This document shows positions 1 to 11,931 of a stretch of 64,000 nt of DNA, one piece after another (position 1 is the stretch's first letter; every line of letters starts with the position of its first letter). Source of the DNA: Ahaetulla prasina (taxonomy: Eukaryota > Chordata > Lepidosauria > Squamata > Colubridae); the NCBI RefSeq assembly GCF_028640845.1, contig NC_080540.1, positions 168,831,752-168,895,751 on the forward strand. The letters run 5' to 3'. The position numbers and the translations under genes are program-made. The notes beneath the pieces were generated by a model. That model did not search any database. It was not told the DNA's origin and saw only the letters and a program-made list of their open reading frames with translations.

Positions 1-3000
1 TATATGATAAGTTGATCTATGGGATTATAAATCGTATTATATTGGGAGATTGGAATGGAGTAATAGATACGAAAGGACAAGAGAATTTCTTCCAAGAAGA
101 TACCTGCACATGCAAAGCTGCCTAAATCCTTTTTGATATGATAGAAGATTTTGAGTTAAGAGATGTATGGAGACGAATTTGGAGGAAAGAGACTATACTT
201 TTTCTCTGATAGGCATCAATCCTTCTCACGTATTGATTTTATTTTAATTTCTAATGATTTGCTTTTTAGGGTGAAGAAAACTAAGATATTTCCAAGATGT
301 TTGTCTGATCATAGTCCTGTTTGGATGGAATTGCAATATGGAAAAGAGGGTAGAAGAACTTGGAGATTAAATGAAAATTTGTTTAGATATCAGGATAATG
401 TAAATCAATGTAAAAAGCAGATGAAAGAATTTTTTGATTATAATTTGAATAATGAAACATCGATAGAAATGGTTTGGGACTGCAGTAAAGCTTTTATGAG
501 AGGTGTATTAATATATCTTAATAATAGACAGAGAAATAAGCAACAAAGACAGCGTAGGTATCTAGAAGAGGAAATTTATAAGAAACAACAATTATTAATA
601 CATAATCCACATGATCAAAAAGATGCAATAAAGTTACTACAGAATCAATTTAATATGATAATGGCTGATCAGGTGGCAACAAATATACAATATGCCAAAC
701 ATAATACTTTTTGTAACGCAAATAGACCTGGTAGGTGGTTAGCATACACCTTAAGGAAAAGACAAAAACAACGTACTATAGAAAAAATAGAATACAAAGG
801 CAAAGAGAGATATCAACAGGATAAAATTAAAAAAGCTTTTTTAGAATATTATACAAATTTATATCTTAAAGATAATATATTGAATAGGGATATTGATAAT
901 TATTTGAAGGAATATAAGGTTAAAAATTTAACTTTAGAACAAACGGATGAACTGAATCGGCCTATAACCTCTGAAGAAATTATTTTGGTAATTAAACAAT
1001 TAAAAATGGGAAAACTCCTGGTACGGATGGGCTCACAGTTAGTTATTATAGGAATTTACAGGATGAGATGTTAGGTCCACTTAAGGAATTATTTAATCAG
1101 ATACAACTAGGAGAATTCCCCTCATGGAGAACCTCTTTTATTTCATTGATACCAAAGAGGAACAGGATTGTTCTAAACCTGGGAATTATAGGCCAATCTC
1201 ACTTTTAAATAATGATTATAAGATTTTGTTAAAATAATAGCTAATAGATTAATGTTGATTCTGCAGCGAAGAATTCATAATGATCAATCTGGATTTATAA
1301 AAGGGAGACAGATGAGGAATAATGTTAGGCAGATTGTTAATTTACTGGAGTACTTAGAAAAGAAAATTTTTATTCCAGCAGCATTTATTTTTCTCGATGC
1401 AGAGAAAGCTTTTGATCGATTGCATTGGGATTTTTTATTTAAATTAATAGAAAAGATGCAATTTGGAGATGGTTTTTTAAGAATAATTAGGGCAATTTAT
1501 GGAGAGCAAACAGCACAGATTATAATCAATGGTAGCTTAACAGAACCTTTTAAGATTGCGAAAGGAACAAGACAGGGATGTCCTTTATCACCATTATTGT
1601 TTATTTTAACTCTAGAACCATTATTGGATAAAATACGAAGTAAAGGAGATAGAGGAATTAGAGTTAGACAGTATGAATATAAGTTAAGAGCTTTTGCAGA
1701 TGATTTGGTGATTACTTTAACAAACCCTATAAATTCTAGTAAATCTTTGTTGGAAATAATTGATCAATATGGGAATGTCTCAGGGTTTAAGGTAAATCAG
1801 AAAAGACAAAAGTGATAATAAAAATATGGCCAGACAACAGAAAGAAAAACTAGAGGAAGTAACAGGATTTGAAATTGTAAAGAAGGTTAAGTACTTAGGG
1901 TTTATATTACGTCATCAAATGTGAAATTGTATAAGAATAACTATGAGGTTTTATGGCAAAAGTTCAGAAGGAGTTGATTGTTTGGAAAAATTGCAATTAT
2001 CTTTGCTGGGGAGAATTGCTGCTATTAAAATGAATGTTTTACCTAGATTTTTATTCCTCTTTCAGATGATACCAATAATTAAGAAAGATAAGAATCTTGA
2101 GGAATGGCAGAAGGAATTAACAAATTTATATGGGAAGGTAAAAAGCTAGGGTTAAAATGAAAATAATTCAAGATTCTCGGAAAGGGAGGTTTAAAATGCC
2201 TAATTTTAAATTATATTATGAAGCAGCTGCTCTCTCTGCAATAAGTGATTGGTTTAATTTAACAGAGGACAGAATTTTGAATATAGAAGGTTATGATTTG
2301 CTATATGGATGGCATGCATATTTAATTTATGACAAAAAAGTGGATAAGGCCTTTAAAAATCATGTGCTAAGAAATGCCCTTCTGTGTTTGGAAAAATACT
2401 CTTATAAACTAAATTATAAGGTTCCTATATGGGCAAGTCCTAGACATACAGTAGAAAATATAAACATAGAACAGAATCAGGAAATGATTACATATAAAGA
2501 TCTTTTGTATACTGAAAGAGGTAATTTGCAGTTAAAATCTCTGCAAGTATTAAGAGAGGAAGGGGAAAATTATACTTGGTTTCAATATGAGCAACTACGT
2601 GCTAGATGGAAGGAAGATCAGAAAATTGGTATAGAGCAGAACGAGGGAAATTTGGTAAAGCAAATTAGAAATCAGTCTCAGGAGCATATAAAGAGATTGT
2701 ATAATGTGTTAATTGAAATAGATTCTGAAAGGGACTTGGTAAAGGACTGTATGATAAAGTGGGCACAAAATTTTCAGGAGCCAATATTATTGGAAACGTG
2801 GGAAAAAATTTGGGTTAGAAATGTTAAATTCACGAGGCACAGAATCTGAGGAAAATTTTATAAAATGTTTTATAGATGGCATCTAGATCCTAAAAAATTA
2901 TCGTGTATGTATCCAGAAATGCAAGCAAAATGTTGGAGATATAATTGTGATGACGCTACATATTTTCACATTTGGTGGACTTGTAAGGACATAAAGGCCT

Positions 3001-3560
3001 TTTGGATAAAAATTTGGTGGATTTTACAAAATGTTTTGAAAAAGAAGATAAAGTTCCTGCCGCAATTTTTCTTGTTGGGAATTATTACGGATTGTACAGT
3101 AATTGAGACTAAATTGATTTTAAATCTAATAACTGCAGCAAGATTACTAATAGGACAATATTGGAAGAAAAAAGAAGTACCAACAATAGAAGAATGGATA
3201 TTGAAAGTTGCCAATTTGGCTGAGATGGCGAAGATATCAGCCTTTTTGAAAGACAATACGCAAGAAAGATACTTAAAGGAATGGAAAAAATGGATTGACT
3301 ATATTCAACGTAGATATCAGACTAAGAGTTATCAGACTGTTTTTGAATGATTATGATGTATTATTTTTGATTGTTTTTGGGGGAAGTTAGGAATTGATGA
3401 TTGTAGGGGTATAATTAAGTTGGGACGAAAATTTTTTAGCATATGTTTGTTTTATTTTTAACTATACCTTGTGCTCGTTCCGGGAAGTTGGGGAGGGTTA
3501 AAGGGAGGGGGGGAGAAGGGGGAAAAAAAACTTTTTGAATAAAAAAAAAAAAAGAAAAAC
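1..3560 (+). mobile_element. L1 LINE, 3' part, cut by window edge
   Basis: This is the 3' three quarters of an L1-clade non-LTR retrotransposon whose 5' end lies outside the window. It runs from the middle of the ORF2 endonuclease through reverse transcriptase and the C-terminal region to a G-rich 3' UTR (about 3360-3535) and an A-rich tail at 3537-3560. The A+T-rich coding style and the domain order fit vertebrate L1 elements outside mammals. The coding region is broken by several frameshifts, so this copy is dead. A target duplication cannot be checked because the 5' end is missing. Confidence 0.88.
46..3350 (+). pseudogene. Broken L1 ORF2 (endonuclease, reverse transcriptase, C-terminal Cys region)
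   Basis: ORF2 copies the element RNA at a nicked target (endonuclease plus reverse transcriptase). Open blocks lie at 163-1074, 1252-1815, 1943-2149, 2157-2849 and 2865-3350. The endonuclease end is visible as a GDWN motif near position 50 and the catalytic SDHSPVW motif near 304-324. The RT block at 1252-1815 carries DAEKAFDR, the GTRQGCPLSPLLF box and the catalytic FADDLV. The last block has a Cys-rich segment (CMYPEMQAKCWRYNC, then a WWTC motif) typical of the L1 C-terminus. Breaks occur near 135 (stop), 1015, 1180-1240, 1815, 1920 and 2850. The catalytic residues are still readable, so decay has been by frameshift rather than loss of motifs. Identification as L1 ORF2 is firm; the subfamily is unknown. 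Confidence 0.88.
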
Positions 3561-4025
3561 CAGAGAGTCCAGTTGCCTCTTGAAAAAAAGCACCTTTAGG
3601 ATGACCATGACCTAGATGACTGAGAAACTCCAGAGACATTTAGAAATGCCTTACTTTTTAACTGATTAAATTTACATAGCACACAAATGGAAAAGCGTTT
3701 TTATGGGGGTTCTGAAAAGAAGATGAATGGAGTTTTTTTCTGCAGAATTTACAATGTTTTAAATATTCTTTGTTTAAAGGAAAGTGATTTTCATTATTTT
3801 AATCACGCCCGTGAAAAATGTGCATGCCTTGAACCTTTTAAGCTAATTAAAAAGAAAAATGGCTAAGGAGTTTGCTGATTGACAAATTGGTAGATTCTTT
3901 GAATGTTCCCAGGAGGGGGGGGAAATGAAATTAGGCTGCTAATAGCCAGGCGGAATCTCTTGATACACCCTTGGACTCGAAACGCTTCCTTTCATTCTTA
4001 CTTGATAGAAATGTCAAAGTTCCAA
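3561..4025. other. Unassigned spacer
   Basis: A+T-rich sequence between the L1 tail and the next SINE. No coding potential, splice-like exon or terminal repeats were seen. Confidence 0.5.
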
Positions 4026-4033
4026 CTAATGAG

Positions 4034-4255
4034 CCGCGGTGGCGCATTGGTTAGAGTACAGTACTTCAGGCTACTTCTGCTGATCACTGGCTGCCAGCAG
4101 TTTGGCAGATCAAATCTCACCAGGCTCAAGGTTGACTCAGCCTTCCATCCTTCCAAGGTTGGTAAAATGAGGACCCAGATTGTTGGGGGCAATAGGCTGA
4201 CTCTGTAAACCACTTAGAGAGGGCTGCAAAGCACTATGAAGCGTTATATAAGCCT
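4034..4255 (+). repeat. tRNA-derived squamate SINE (body with TAAACCACTTAGAGAGGG tail)
   Basis: The head has a box A-like TGGCGCATTGGTTAGAG at about 4041 and a degenerate box B. The body has the phrases GGTTGACTCAGCCTTCCATCC and GAGGACCCAGATTGTTGG. The 3' tail reads TAAACCACTTAGAGAGGG followed by short GCT repeats. Flanks CTAATGA and CTAACGA are a plausible target duplication. The same body occurs at 13983, 55310, 57311 and 61763, but the last three have a different tail. Confidence 0.75.
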
Positions 4256-4872
4256 AAGTGCTGTTGCTAACGAACCCAGCCAGTTCAGCACTTCAAGACT
4301 CTCAGCTTTCTCAAAGGACTGTTTTTTTGAGTACATCATTTTGGCACGAATGAAAATGAAACCAGCTCTAAATATTTCCCACGGTTTCAGTATAATTAAA
4401 GAATATATAATTCCCTCCCTCATGGTTACAGGTCACATTGTACAATTAGGTGTCCTGGCATCTCCTTGGTAGCTCTTCTCAGTCTCTGGCCAGCACCTGT
4501 TGAGATGACCTTGGTTCCCACAGGATGGTTTGTTGTTGTCATCTGGGCTGACATTCCAGACTTTTCCCCTCCCACACTGTGTGGCAATCTGAGAAATGGA
4601 TAAAATGGCTGTGGCAGGCCTGATCCGTTTTGAAGTTGACAGGAAGACTATACGGGCATGAACTTGTCTGCCCTTATTGCTAATCTTATCCTTCATCTCT
4701 TTCCTACTAGTGACCTGGCTTCCTTCCAAAGTAATGGGGATAAATTTTAATGGATTTTACCATCCTTGGTGCCAGGACAAAAAGGGGGAAATACTATTTT
4801 TTAATTAAGGGTGACTCATGGGATGACATGAAGGCAATATGGTGTGAAAAACTTTTTTGGGCATTCTATCTT
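4256..4872. other. Unassigned spacer
   Basis: Mixed-composition sequence between the SINE and the CR1 tail. No supported gene was seen; the 98-codon minus-strand open frame at 4433-4729 has no recognisable motif. Confidence 0.4.
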
Positions 4873-7800
4873 ATAGAATAGAATAGAATAGAATTTTTTA
4901 TTGGCCAAGTGTGATTGGACACACAAGGAATTTGTCTTGGTGCATATGCTCTCAGTGTACATAAAAGAAAAGATACGTTCATCAAGGTACAACATTTACA
5001 ACACAATTGATGATCAATATATCAATATAAATCATAAGGATTGCCAGCAACAAGTTATAGTCATACAGTCATAAGTGGAAAGAGATTGGTGATGGGAACT
5101 ATGAGAATATTAATAGTAGTGCAGATTCAGTAAATAGTCTGACAGTGTTGAGGGAATTATTTGTTTAGCAGAGTGATGGCCTTTGGGAAAAAACTGTTCT
5201 TGTGTCTAGTTGTTCTGGTGTGCAGTGCTCTATAGCGTCGTTTTGAGGGTAGGAGTTGAAACAGTTTATGTCCAGGATGCGAGGGATCTGCAAATATTTT
5301 CACGGCCCTCTTCTTGATTCATGCAGTATACAGGTCCTCAATGGAAGGCAAGTTGGTAGCAATTATTTTTTTTTTGCAGTTCTAATTATCCTCTGAAGTC
5401 TGTGTTTTTCTTGTTGGGTTGCAGAACCGAACCAGACAGTTATAGAGGTGCAAATGACAGACTCAATAATTCCTCTGTAGAATTGGATCAGCAGCTCCTT
5501 GGGCAGTTTGAGCTTACTGAGTTGGAGCAGAAAGAACATTCTTTGTTGTCCTTTTTTAATGATGTTTTTGATCTTAGCTGTCCATTTGAGATCTTGCGAT
5601 ATGATAGAACCCAGAAATTTGAAGGTTTCTACTGTTGATACTGTGTTGTCAAGTATTGTGAGAGGTGGAAGTATGGAAGGGTTTTTCCTAAAGTCTACCA
5701 TCATTTCTACGGTTTTGAGTGTGTTCAGTTCCAGATTGTTTTGGTTGCACCACAAGGCTAGTCGTTCGACCTCTTGTCTATATGCGGATCCGTCATTGTC
5801 TCGAATGAGACCAATCACTGTTGTGTCATCTGCGAACTTCAGTAGCTTAACAGATGGATCATTGGAGATGCAGTCATTGGTATACAGAGAGAAGAGAAGT
5901 GGGGAGAGCACACAGCCTTGGGGGGGCCCTGTGCTAATTGTACAGGTATTTGATGTGATCTTGCTTAGCTTCACCTGCTGCTTCCTGTTTGTTAGGAAGC
6001 TTGTGATCCACTTACAAGTCTGTTCCGGTACCTGTAGCTGGTTTAGCTTAGTTAGAAGAATGTCTGGAATGATGGTAATGAATGCTGAACTAAAGTCTAC
6101 AAAGAGGACCCTTGCATAGGTCTTTGGAGACTCAAGATGTTGTAGGATGTAGTGCAGAGCCATATTAACAGCATCATCTGTTGATCTATTTGCTCGGTAT
6201 GCAAATTGCAAGGGGTCTAACAGCGGATCCGTGATGGTTTTCAGGTAGGAAAGCACTAGCCTTTCAAAGGTTTTCATGACTACAGATGTTAGAGCAACTG
6301 GTCTGTAGTCATTCAGTTCCTTGATGGTGGGCTTCTTCGGCACTGGGATGATGGTAGAGCGTTTGAAGCAAGAAGGAACATAGCACATCTCTAGTGATTT
6401 ATTGAAAATATGGGTGAAGTTGGGGGCCAATTGGTCAGCACAGACTTTTAAGCAAGAAGGAGTTATCTTGTCTGGGCCTGGAGCTTTTCCTGGCTTTTGT
6501 CTGTGAAATAGGTCCTGCACTTCCTTTTCTGTGATCACTAGGGGTTGTGAACCCAATGAAATGGGGTCAGTTGTAGGAGGCTTGGCTGTTGTTGGTGTGT
6601 CTGAGATGGGGGTTGTGGAGATAGGTGGCTGTAGTTTCCTTTCAAACCTGCAGTAAAACTCATTCAGGTCATCTGCCAGTTGTTGATTACCTTCAGCCTG
6701 GGAAGGAGGTTTGCCATAGCCGGTGATATTTTTAAGAGTTTTCCACATGTTTGCTGGTTCATTTGCTGAAAATTGATTCTTTAGCTTTTCAGAGTAGCTT
6801 CTTTTGCTGCTCTTATCTCCTTGTTTAGTGCATTTCTGGCCTGATTGTACAGCATTTTATCACCTTTTCTGTAGGCTTCCTCTTTGGAATGTCGTAGCTG
6901 CTTAAGTTTAGGTGTAAACCAAGGTTTGTTGTTACTGTGTATTCGCAAGTTCCTTGTAGGTACACATAGGTCTTCACAGAAGCTGACATATGATGTTACA
7001 GTATCTGTGAGTTCATCCAGGTCTGCAGAGGTATCTTTAAAAATATTCCAATCAGTGCATTCAAAACATGCCTGTAGCTTTAATTCTGATTCCTCCGCCC
7101 AGGTTTTCACTGATTTAATTATTGGTTTTATGGCTTTAAGTCTTTGCCTGTAAGCAGGTACAAGGTGAATCATGCAATGATCAGAGTGTCCTACAGCTGC
7201 ACGTGGTAAAGACCGATAGGCATCTTTTAGTGTTGTGTAGCAGTGGTCTAGAGTATTCTTGCCTCTGGTGGGACAATTGACATGCTGAAAGTATTTTGGT
7301 AGTTCTTTCCTTAAGTTTGCCTTGTTTAGATCTCCCAAAACAATGGCCAGTGAATCAGGGTGTTTGGCTTCAGCCTCCATGATTTGGTCAGCTAGAGTTC
7401 GTAATGCCTTGTTTACACAGGCTTGTGGTGGGACATAAACAGCAATTAGAAGAAATGAGGAAAATTCACGAGGCGAATAGTAAGGTTTGCAGTTGATAAT
7501 TAGAGTCTCTAAATTGTTGTCACAGAATTTGTAAATTATGTTAAAATCTTGACACCAGGTTGAATTAATATATAGGCATAAGCCTCCTCCTTTCTTTTTA
7601 CCAGATGTTTCTGGAATCCTGTCTGATCGTTCAATTTGAAATCCTGGAATGTTCAGGCTGCTATTTTCAATTGATTCATTTAACCAGGTTTCAGAGAAGC
7701 ATAGGACTGCTGAATTGCGAAAATCAGAATAGTATTTGTTTAAGAGGAGTATTTCATCCATCTTATTTGCAAGTGAGCGTATATTTGTTAGGAAAATTGA

Positions 7801-8150
7801 AGGCAGAGGAGTTTTAATGCGAGTTCTTAGTTTGATTAAGATCCCAGATCGTTTACCTCTTTTCCTTCGTTTCCGTCGTTTGGTTTTTTTAGTAATTCAT
7901 GGCTCCGTGGGAATTGCCTCCTCCTGTGTTAGAATCTCTTCCGTGTTTGTAAAGACAGGCGGTGGTGAGATTAAAGAAAGCTGCTCCTTAAAGAAATGTT
8001 CCTTAATTTTTAGCAGATGGTCTCGTGAGTAGGAAATCCGTAGTGAGTCACAGAGAACAATTAGAAATAAAGAAACAATTAGAGAGCATTTCACCGAGGC
8101 AGCCTTCGTCGGCGCCATCTTAGAGCATGATCTTAGAGATTATTGATCCT
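4873..8150 (-). mobile_element. CR1-clade LINE, near-complete ORF2, ATAGA tail
   Basis: A minus-strand CR1-type LINE. Its 3' end on the plus strand is a (TAGAA)n run at 4873-4894, then TTTTTTATTGGCCAAGTG and the conserved 3' UTR up to about 5155. Full ORF2 follows, ending near 8118. The same 3' end recurs at 24088, 43005, 45429 and 60399 (minus) and at 23992 and 63470 (plus). The link between this CR1 tail and pentamer microsatellites is known from snakes. No ORF1 was seen upstream, so the element is probably 5'-truncated just before ORF2. Confidence 0.9.
5157..8118 (-). pseudogene. CR1 ORF2 endonuclease-reverse transcriptase, lightly disrupted
   Basis: ORF2 supplies target-site nicking and reverse transcription. 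From the start at 8118 there is a hydrophobic N-terminal stretch, then an ISYSRDHLL segment of the kind found at the start of CR1/L2 ORF2. The endonuclease (about 7830-6900) has SETWLNE, LGDLN, LDHCYT and GHSDH motifs. The RT (6748-5363) has the GPPQGCVLSPLLF box and catalytic FADDTTV. The frame is interrupted at only a few places: an in-frame TGA at about 7897, a one-base loss in an A run near 6795, an A-run length change near 5360, and a TGA about 60 bases further on that looks like a CGA-to-TGA change. The true stop would be 5157-5159. Such light damage suggests a recent insertion. Family assignment is firm. Confidence 0.88.
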
Positions 8151-8580
8151 ATTGGGAAAGGAAGATACCTTTCAGAGTATCTCTAGAAATTTAGTGAAAA
8201 GTAAGAACCTAACTAATTCTTATAATCCTAAGAATTAGCAGTACAACTTGCATGTGAGGAAGGCTTTAATGGGAAATGCTCATTTCAATTTACATATGTA
8301 TTAAATTTATAAAGCTACCCATCTCCCAAAAGGAACTCTTTCGATATAGTCAATTCTCTCAAATATTAAAAGGAATTAATTTGAAATAATGGAAGACAGC
8401 CTTTACTTACAGAGAACTTGTAATGCAATCAGTGAAGTCAGTCTGACAAAGATTTTAGTTGCTTGAATGGGATCCTGGATTTTCAAAACACACACACAGA
8501 GGCTCTGGAGAGAATATTATGTGTGTGAGACAGACAGCATTTGGCTTCTTGTTTGAATGTTGCTGGGCAATCCTTCTGGC
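8151..8580. other. Unassigned spacer
   Basis: A+T-rich sequence with a short CA run near 8490. Nothing recognisable. Confidence 0.5.
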
Positions 8581-8585
8581 TTTGA

Positions 8586-8775
8586 AAGCTTTTTGTAAAG
8601 CCGTGAAAGCCAGCCAGTTGGGTAACTTTGGGCCAGTCACTCTCTCTCAGCCCAACTCACCTCACAGGGTTGTCATTTTGGGGAAAATAGGTGGAGGAAG
8701 GTGTGTTGGATATGTTTACCACCTTGAGATATTTTTTAAAATAGTAAAGGCAGAATATAATAAATAAATATACAA
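8586..8775 (+). repeat. Old SINE 3' part (MIR-like core)
   Basis: It carries GGCCAGTCACTCTCTCTCAG, CTCACAGGGTTGTC and a CCACCTTGAG end followed by an AATAAATA-rich tail. The reverse complement of this core recurs at 45698-45905 and in the interrupted copy at 51110-52035. The 5' tRNA-like head is missing here. Confidence 0.6.
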
Positions 8776-9040
8776 TCAATCGGTAGGTTTAGCATTAGCA
8801 GAGGGAAAACGTTTCACAGAGCTCAGGACAGGGTTAATAAGAGAGACTTTCCTGCCCTTCCCATGGAGTTTTGTCCTATCGAGAAGGGGAAGAGAAACGG
8901 ATCTTATCTTCTTCCCCAGAGGAAAGAAAAAAAGCTTGGGAAGAGCAACACTGAGGTGAAAGAAAGCCCATCTAGAAAGCCCTAGTGGTTTTCAGAGCAT
9001 TTGAGCTGCAGATAATAGATGTGAAACCCTGGGCCTGAAG
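8776..9040. other. Unassigned spacer
   Basis: Nothing recognisable between the SINE tail and the decayed LINE. Confidence 0.4.
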
Positions 9041-10740
9041 TTGACCTCAAGGGAGCAGTTGAGTTTGTTGCTGCTGTACTGTCCTTCCTGCTACCCAGCG
9101 ATATCCCTGCTTAAGCTGTTTAATTCTGTCATTGAGCTCAGCAACTATCCAAGATTGATAGTTCTGGGAGACTTTACTTGTCTTCATGTGACAGAATTTG
9201 ATGCAGCTCTGGAGATGTCGGCCACATGAACCTGACCCAGGGAACTGAGGATTTAATACACATCGATGGTCACATGGCATATGCGGGGCAACTGTGACAT
9301 GATCTGAAGTTGGAAAACATCATCATCAGAAATATTAGATTTCTACTTTATAATGGATGTAATAACAGAAAGCCTGACACCATTTCCTCTTCCCTCATCT
9401 TATATCAAAGAGCGCCAAGGTCAGATAATCTTGAAGTTCGTTCTCATGCATTCCTGTTTTCCTCCTCATATTTTACTAATAGTTGCTGAATACGTACTTT
9501 AACGCTATCTTTGTGCTGCTCCGTAGCATCTGAAGGAGAAAGTCATTTGGTTCCATTCTGAGTTAGATTCCAACTAGATAGGTCCTGACAAACTGGCCAA
9601 GACACAATCTTGTCCTGTTAACTAAGAATTGTTCGTTCTGGGATTCTTGAGGAATTGGAAATGAAATGTTAGTTCAGTCACATGCTTATTAGATCCATGT
9701 CCTTTGTTTAAAGCATCATAGAAGGTGACAAGTGGCTGGTTGTATGTGATGGTAAATTCATGCTTGAAAGAGGGTGGTTTTTCCTGCCTTGAGGGAGTCA
9801 GCAGCATGCCTCCTCTTCAAAAAGCCATCACTTTATTTATTTATTTATTTATTTATTTATTTTGTCACAACAGTATATATAAGCATAAGCATGAAAGTAA
9901 CTATATAATATATAAGCATATATATAAGCATAAGTATGTAATAACTATATTAATTGGATATAATGAAAGGAAACAATAGGACAGGAACGGTAGGCACATT
10001 TGTGCTCTTATGCATGCCCCTTACTTGATCCAATGGTTCTGGATAATTTTTATCCAGTCTTGCATTTGTTTTGGGGGAAGGTTGTTAAGAAAAGGGTCAA
10101 ACCATAGCTTCAGGGTGCCCTTGAGGAGGCAGATAATATGGACCGTTTTCAGTCAGTATAGACACAGTGTAGAATCCCCTTGTTGGTAAAGTGCAATAGA
10201 AATGATAACAGTTGTCCTCATTCTTCTTGAACTCTTAGTCAGTGTATCAATCATGACATTCTTTTGGACTAGATACAGGGCTTGGGAATTGTCTTGCTTC
10301 CATTTGGTGTTGACAAGCGGAGAGAGGTCCAGCCTGATGGCCTGTGATTTGTGGGTTGACTTGGGGCTCTATTCAACCTCTACATGAAACTGCTGGGACA
10401 GGTCAAGAAATGACGAGGTCAGGCATCATCAGTATGCTGATGATCCACAGAAGCATGAACAGTTAGAGGTGACCCTTGGTATGCCCATGTAGCACTTCCA
10501 CTACTCCAGCTGCATTAGTTATCAGTTAATTGCTGAATGCAACTCAGGATGCTTGTTATCACTTATGAAACCATTCATGACCTGGTTATCTTCCTGGGGC
10601 CAGCTTTGTCCTATCATTTCTGCCCACCATGTAAAATCCAACACAACTGGCACAGGTTATGTCTCACCCATTAAGCAATCTAACATGATGGGACATAGGA
10701 AACACACCTGCTTTTTGGAATGCTCAGAAATTTAAATTCT
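9041..10740 (+). pseudogene. Decayed LINE ORF2 remnants (endonuclease and RT pieces)
   Basis: Short protein-like traces lie in order on the plus strand. At about 9125-9230 the reading IVLGDF followed by HV resembles the LGDFN endonuclease motif. At about 10370-10440 the readings FNLYMKLLGQV and, one frame away, HQYADDPQ match the conserved RT stretch around the catalytic YADD of CR1/L2-type LINEs. The open frame at 10553-10735 may be the C-terminal part. Many frameshifts and stops show great age. The copy is split by a minus-strand LINE 3' end at 9826-10047. It could be one element or two pieces of the same family. Confidence 0.55.
9826..10047 (-). mobile_element. LINE 3' end with AAATA tail
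   Basis: The minus-strand element ends in (TTTA)n at 9826-9860 on the plus strand, followed by TTTTGTCACAACAGTATATA and a 3' UTR nearly identical to that at 25261-25430. The second copy includes the end of the coding region, so both belong to one non-LTR family. Confidence 0.65.
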
Positions 10741-10744
10741 TCCA

Positions 10745-11287
10745 ACCCACGCAAGCTTATAAATTATCTACGAAAAACTACTATATTTCTTCCAGCTCTG
10801 GGATAGGTTGAGGTGTGCCCAGCTAGTGTGCAGTATCACTTTCGTTATATGCCTGTTCATCCGCTACATTTATTTTTGTTATTTCTTTATGTGTTTTAGG
10901 TACTGTATCTATTTTTAATCTGTACATCACCCAAAGTTAGTGTTGAGTTGGACAGCTTTATAAATCTAAATTACAAACAAAATGTCGACTTCTGATTGTG
11001 GTTTCCATCTGAAAATAAATGGGACAAACGTTGTTACTATGCTTGGTCTTTAAAACCGAGAGATTGTCTTTTGTTCAAGCATGAGTGCATTTTGTAGCCC
11101 ACCAAAATTTCAATGTCTTGTTCTGTGAGGTCTAATAATTTTCTCAACTTGACCAGTACTCTCTTTTGGAAAACAGTTTAGATCTGCAGTTTACATTTTA
11201 ATAATTTCAATTAAACCTCGTAGTTCTAGTTTTTGTTATCATTGGAAAACTGGCTCAAGTTCTGTTATCTTTTCTTTATCTCCGTAG
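10745..11287. other. Unassigned spacer, possible intron
   Basis: A+T-rich sequence ending in a pyrimidine-rich stretch and TCTCCGTAG directly before the exon-like block at 11288. No other feature was seen. Confidence 0.45.
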
Positions 11288-11377
11288 CTGGCTTCTGCTA
11301 GCATCTCACAGGGAGGGCAAGAAGTTGATCGGATGAAAGCCAAAAACTGGGAGTCCATCTCATTGCTCCTGTACTTG
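11288..11377 (+). CDS. Probable host-gene exon (30 codons)
   Basis: A 90-base block lies between a good acceptor (pyrimidine tract, then CCGTAG) and a consensus donor (TTG/GTAAGT). Only the first frame is open; the other two hit stops. It reads 30 codons from LASASISQGG to SISLLLYL, exactly phase 0 at both ends. The composition (QEVDRMKAKNWES) looks like ordinary globular protein and matches no repeat in the window. The next plus-strand block at 17121 also begins in phase 0, so a splice across a 5.7-kb intron would keep the frame. I do not recognise the protein. No upstream exon was found between 8.1 and 11.3 kb, which would then be intron. Without a transcript or homologue this remains a prediction. 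Confidence 0.5.
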
Positions 11378-11703
11378 GTAAGTGTCTTAAAGTTTAGGCA
11401 ATTTTAGGCTATTAGATGTGTGTTTCTTTTATACTGTGCTTCAAATAAATGAGAATCAGATTAGATTGCTTTATTTTTTTCCCCAAGGTAATATCTGGAG
11501 ACAGAAATAAAAGCTTCTAAGGTAGAAGTAAGTAACTTGTGATCTGCAAAATGTGTTCAACCATCTCACAGCAATTAAAACTAATACAAACAGTGGTGAA
11601 GGATGCTGTTTGAGGTGTAGTAGCTAGCAGGCCAGATACCCCTATTTCTGTGCTAAAAGCGCAAGGTTGTAGAGACCAGGAGTAAAATCTGATCCAACGT
11701 TAG

Positions 11704-11800
11704 AGTAGAGTAGAATAGGAATAGGAATAGGAATAGAAATAGAATAGAATAGAATAGAATAGAATAGAATAGAATAGAATAGAATAGAATAGAATAGAAT
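11704..11800. repeat. (AATAG)n microsatellite at a LINE 3' end
   Basis: An array of GAATA-type pentamers with a few early hexamer variants, directly followed by minus-strand LINE 3' UTR sequence. Confidence 0.9.
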
Positions 11801-11931
11801 TTGATTGTCACTTTAAACGTATTTATTTATTTACACTAATCAGCATACATTAAAATGAAATTTTGTTGCATTCAGCTCTCAAAAGATAACCATATGTACC
11901 CACATATATGACACAGAGAAACATCACAGTC

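Noticed and set aside
8459..8767. 102-codon plus-strand frame
   Set aside because: Most of it lies in the SINE remnant at 8586; no protein motif.
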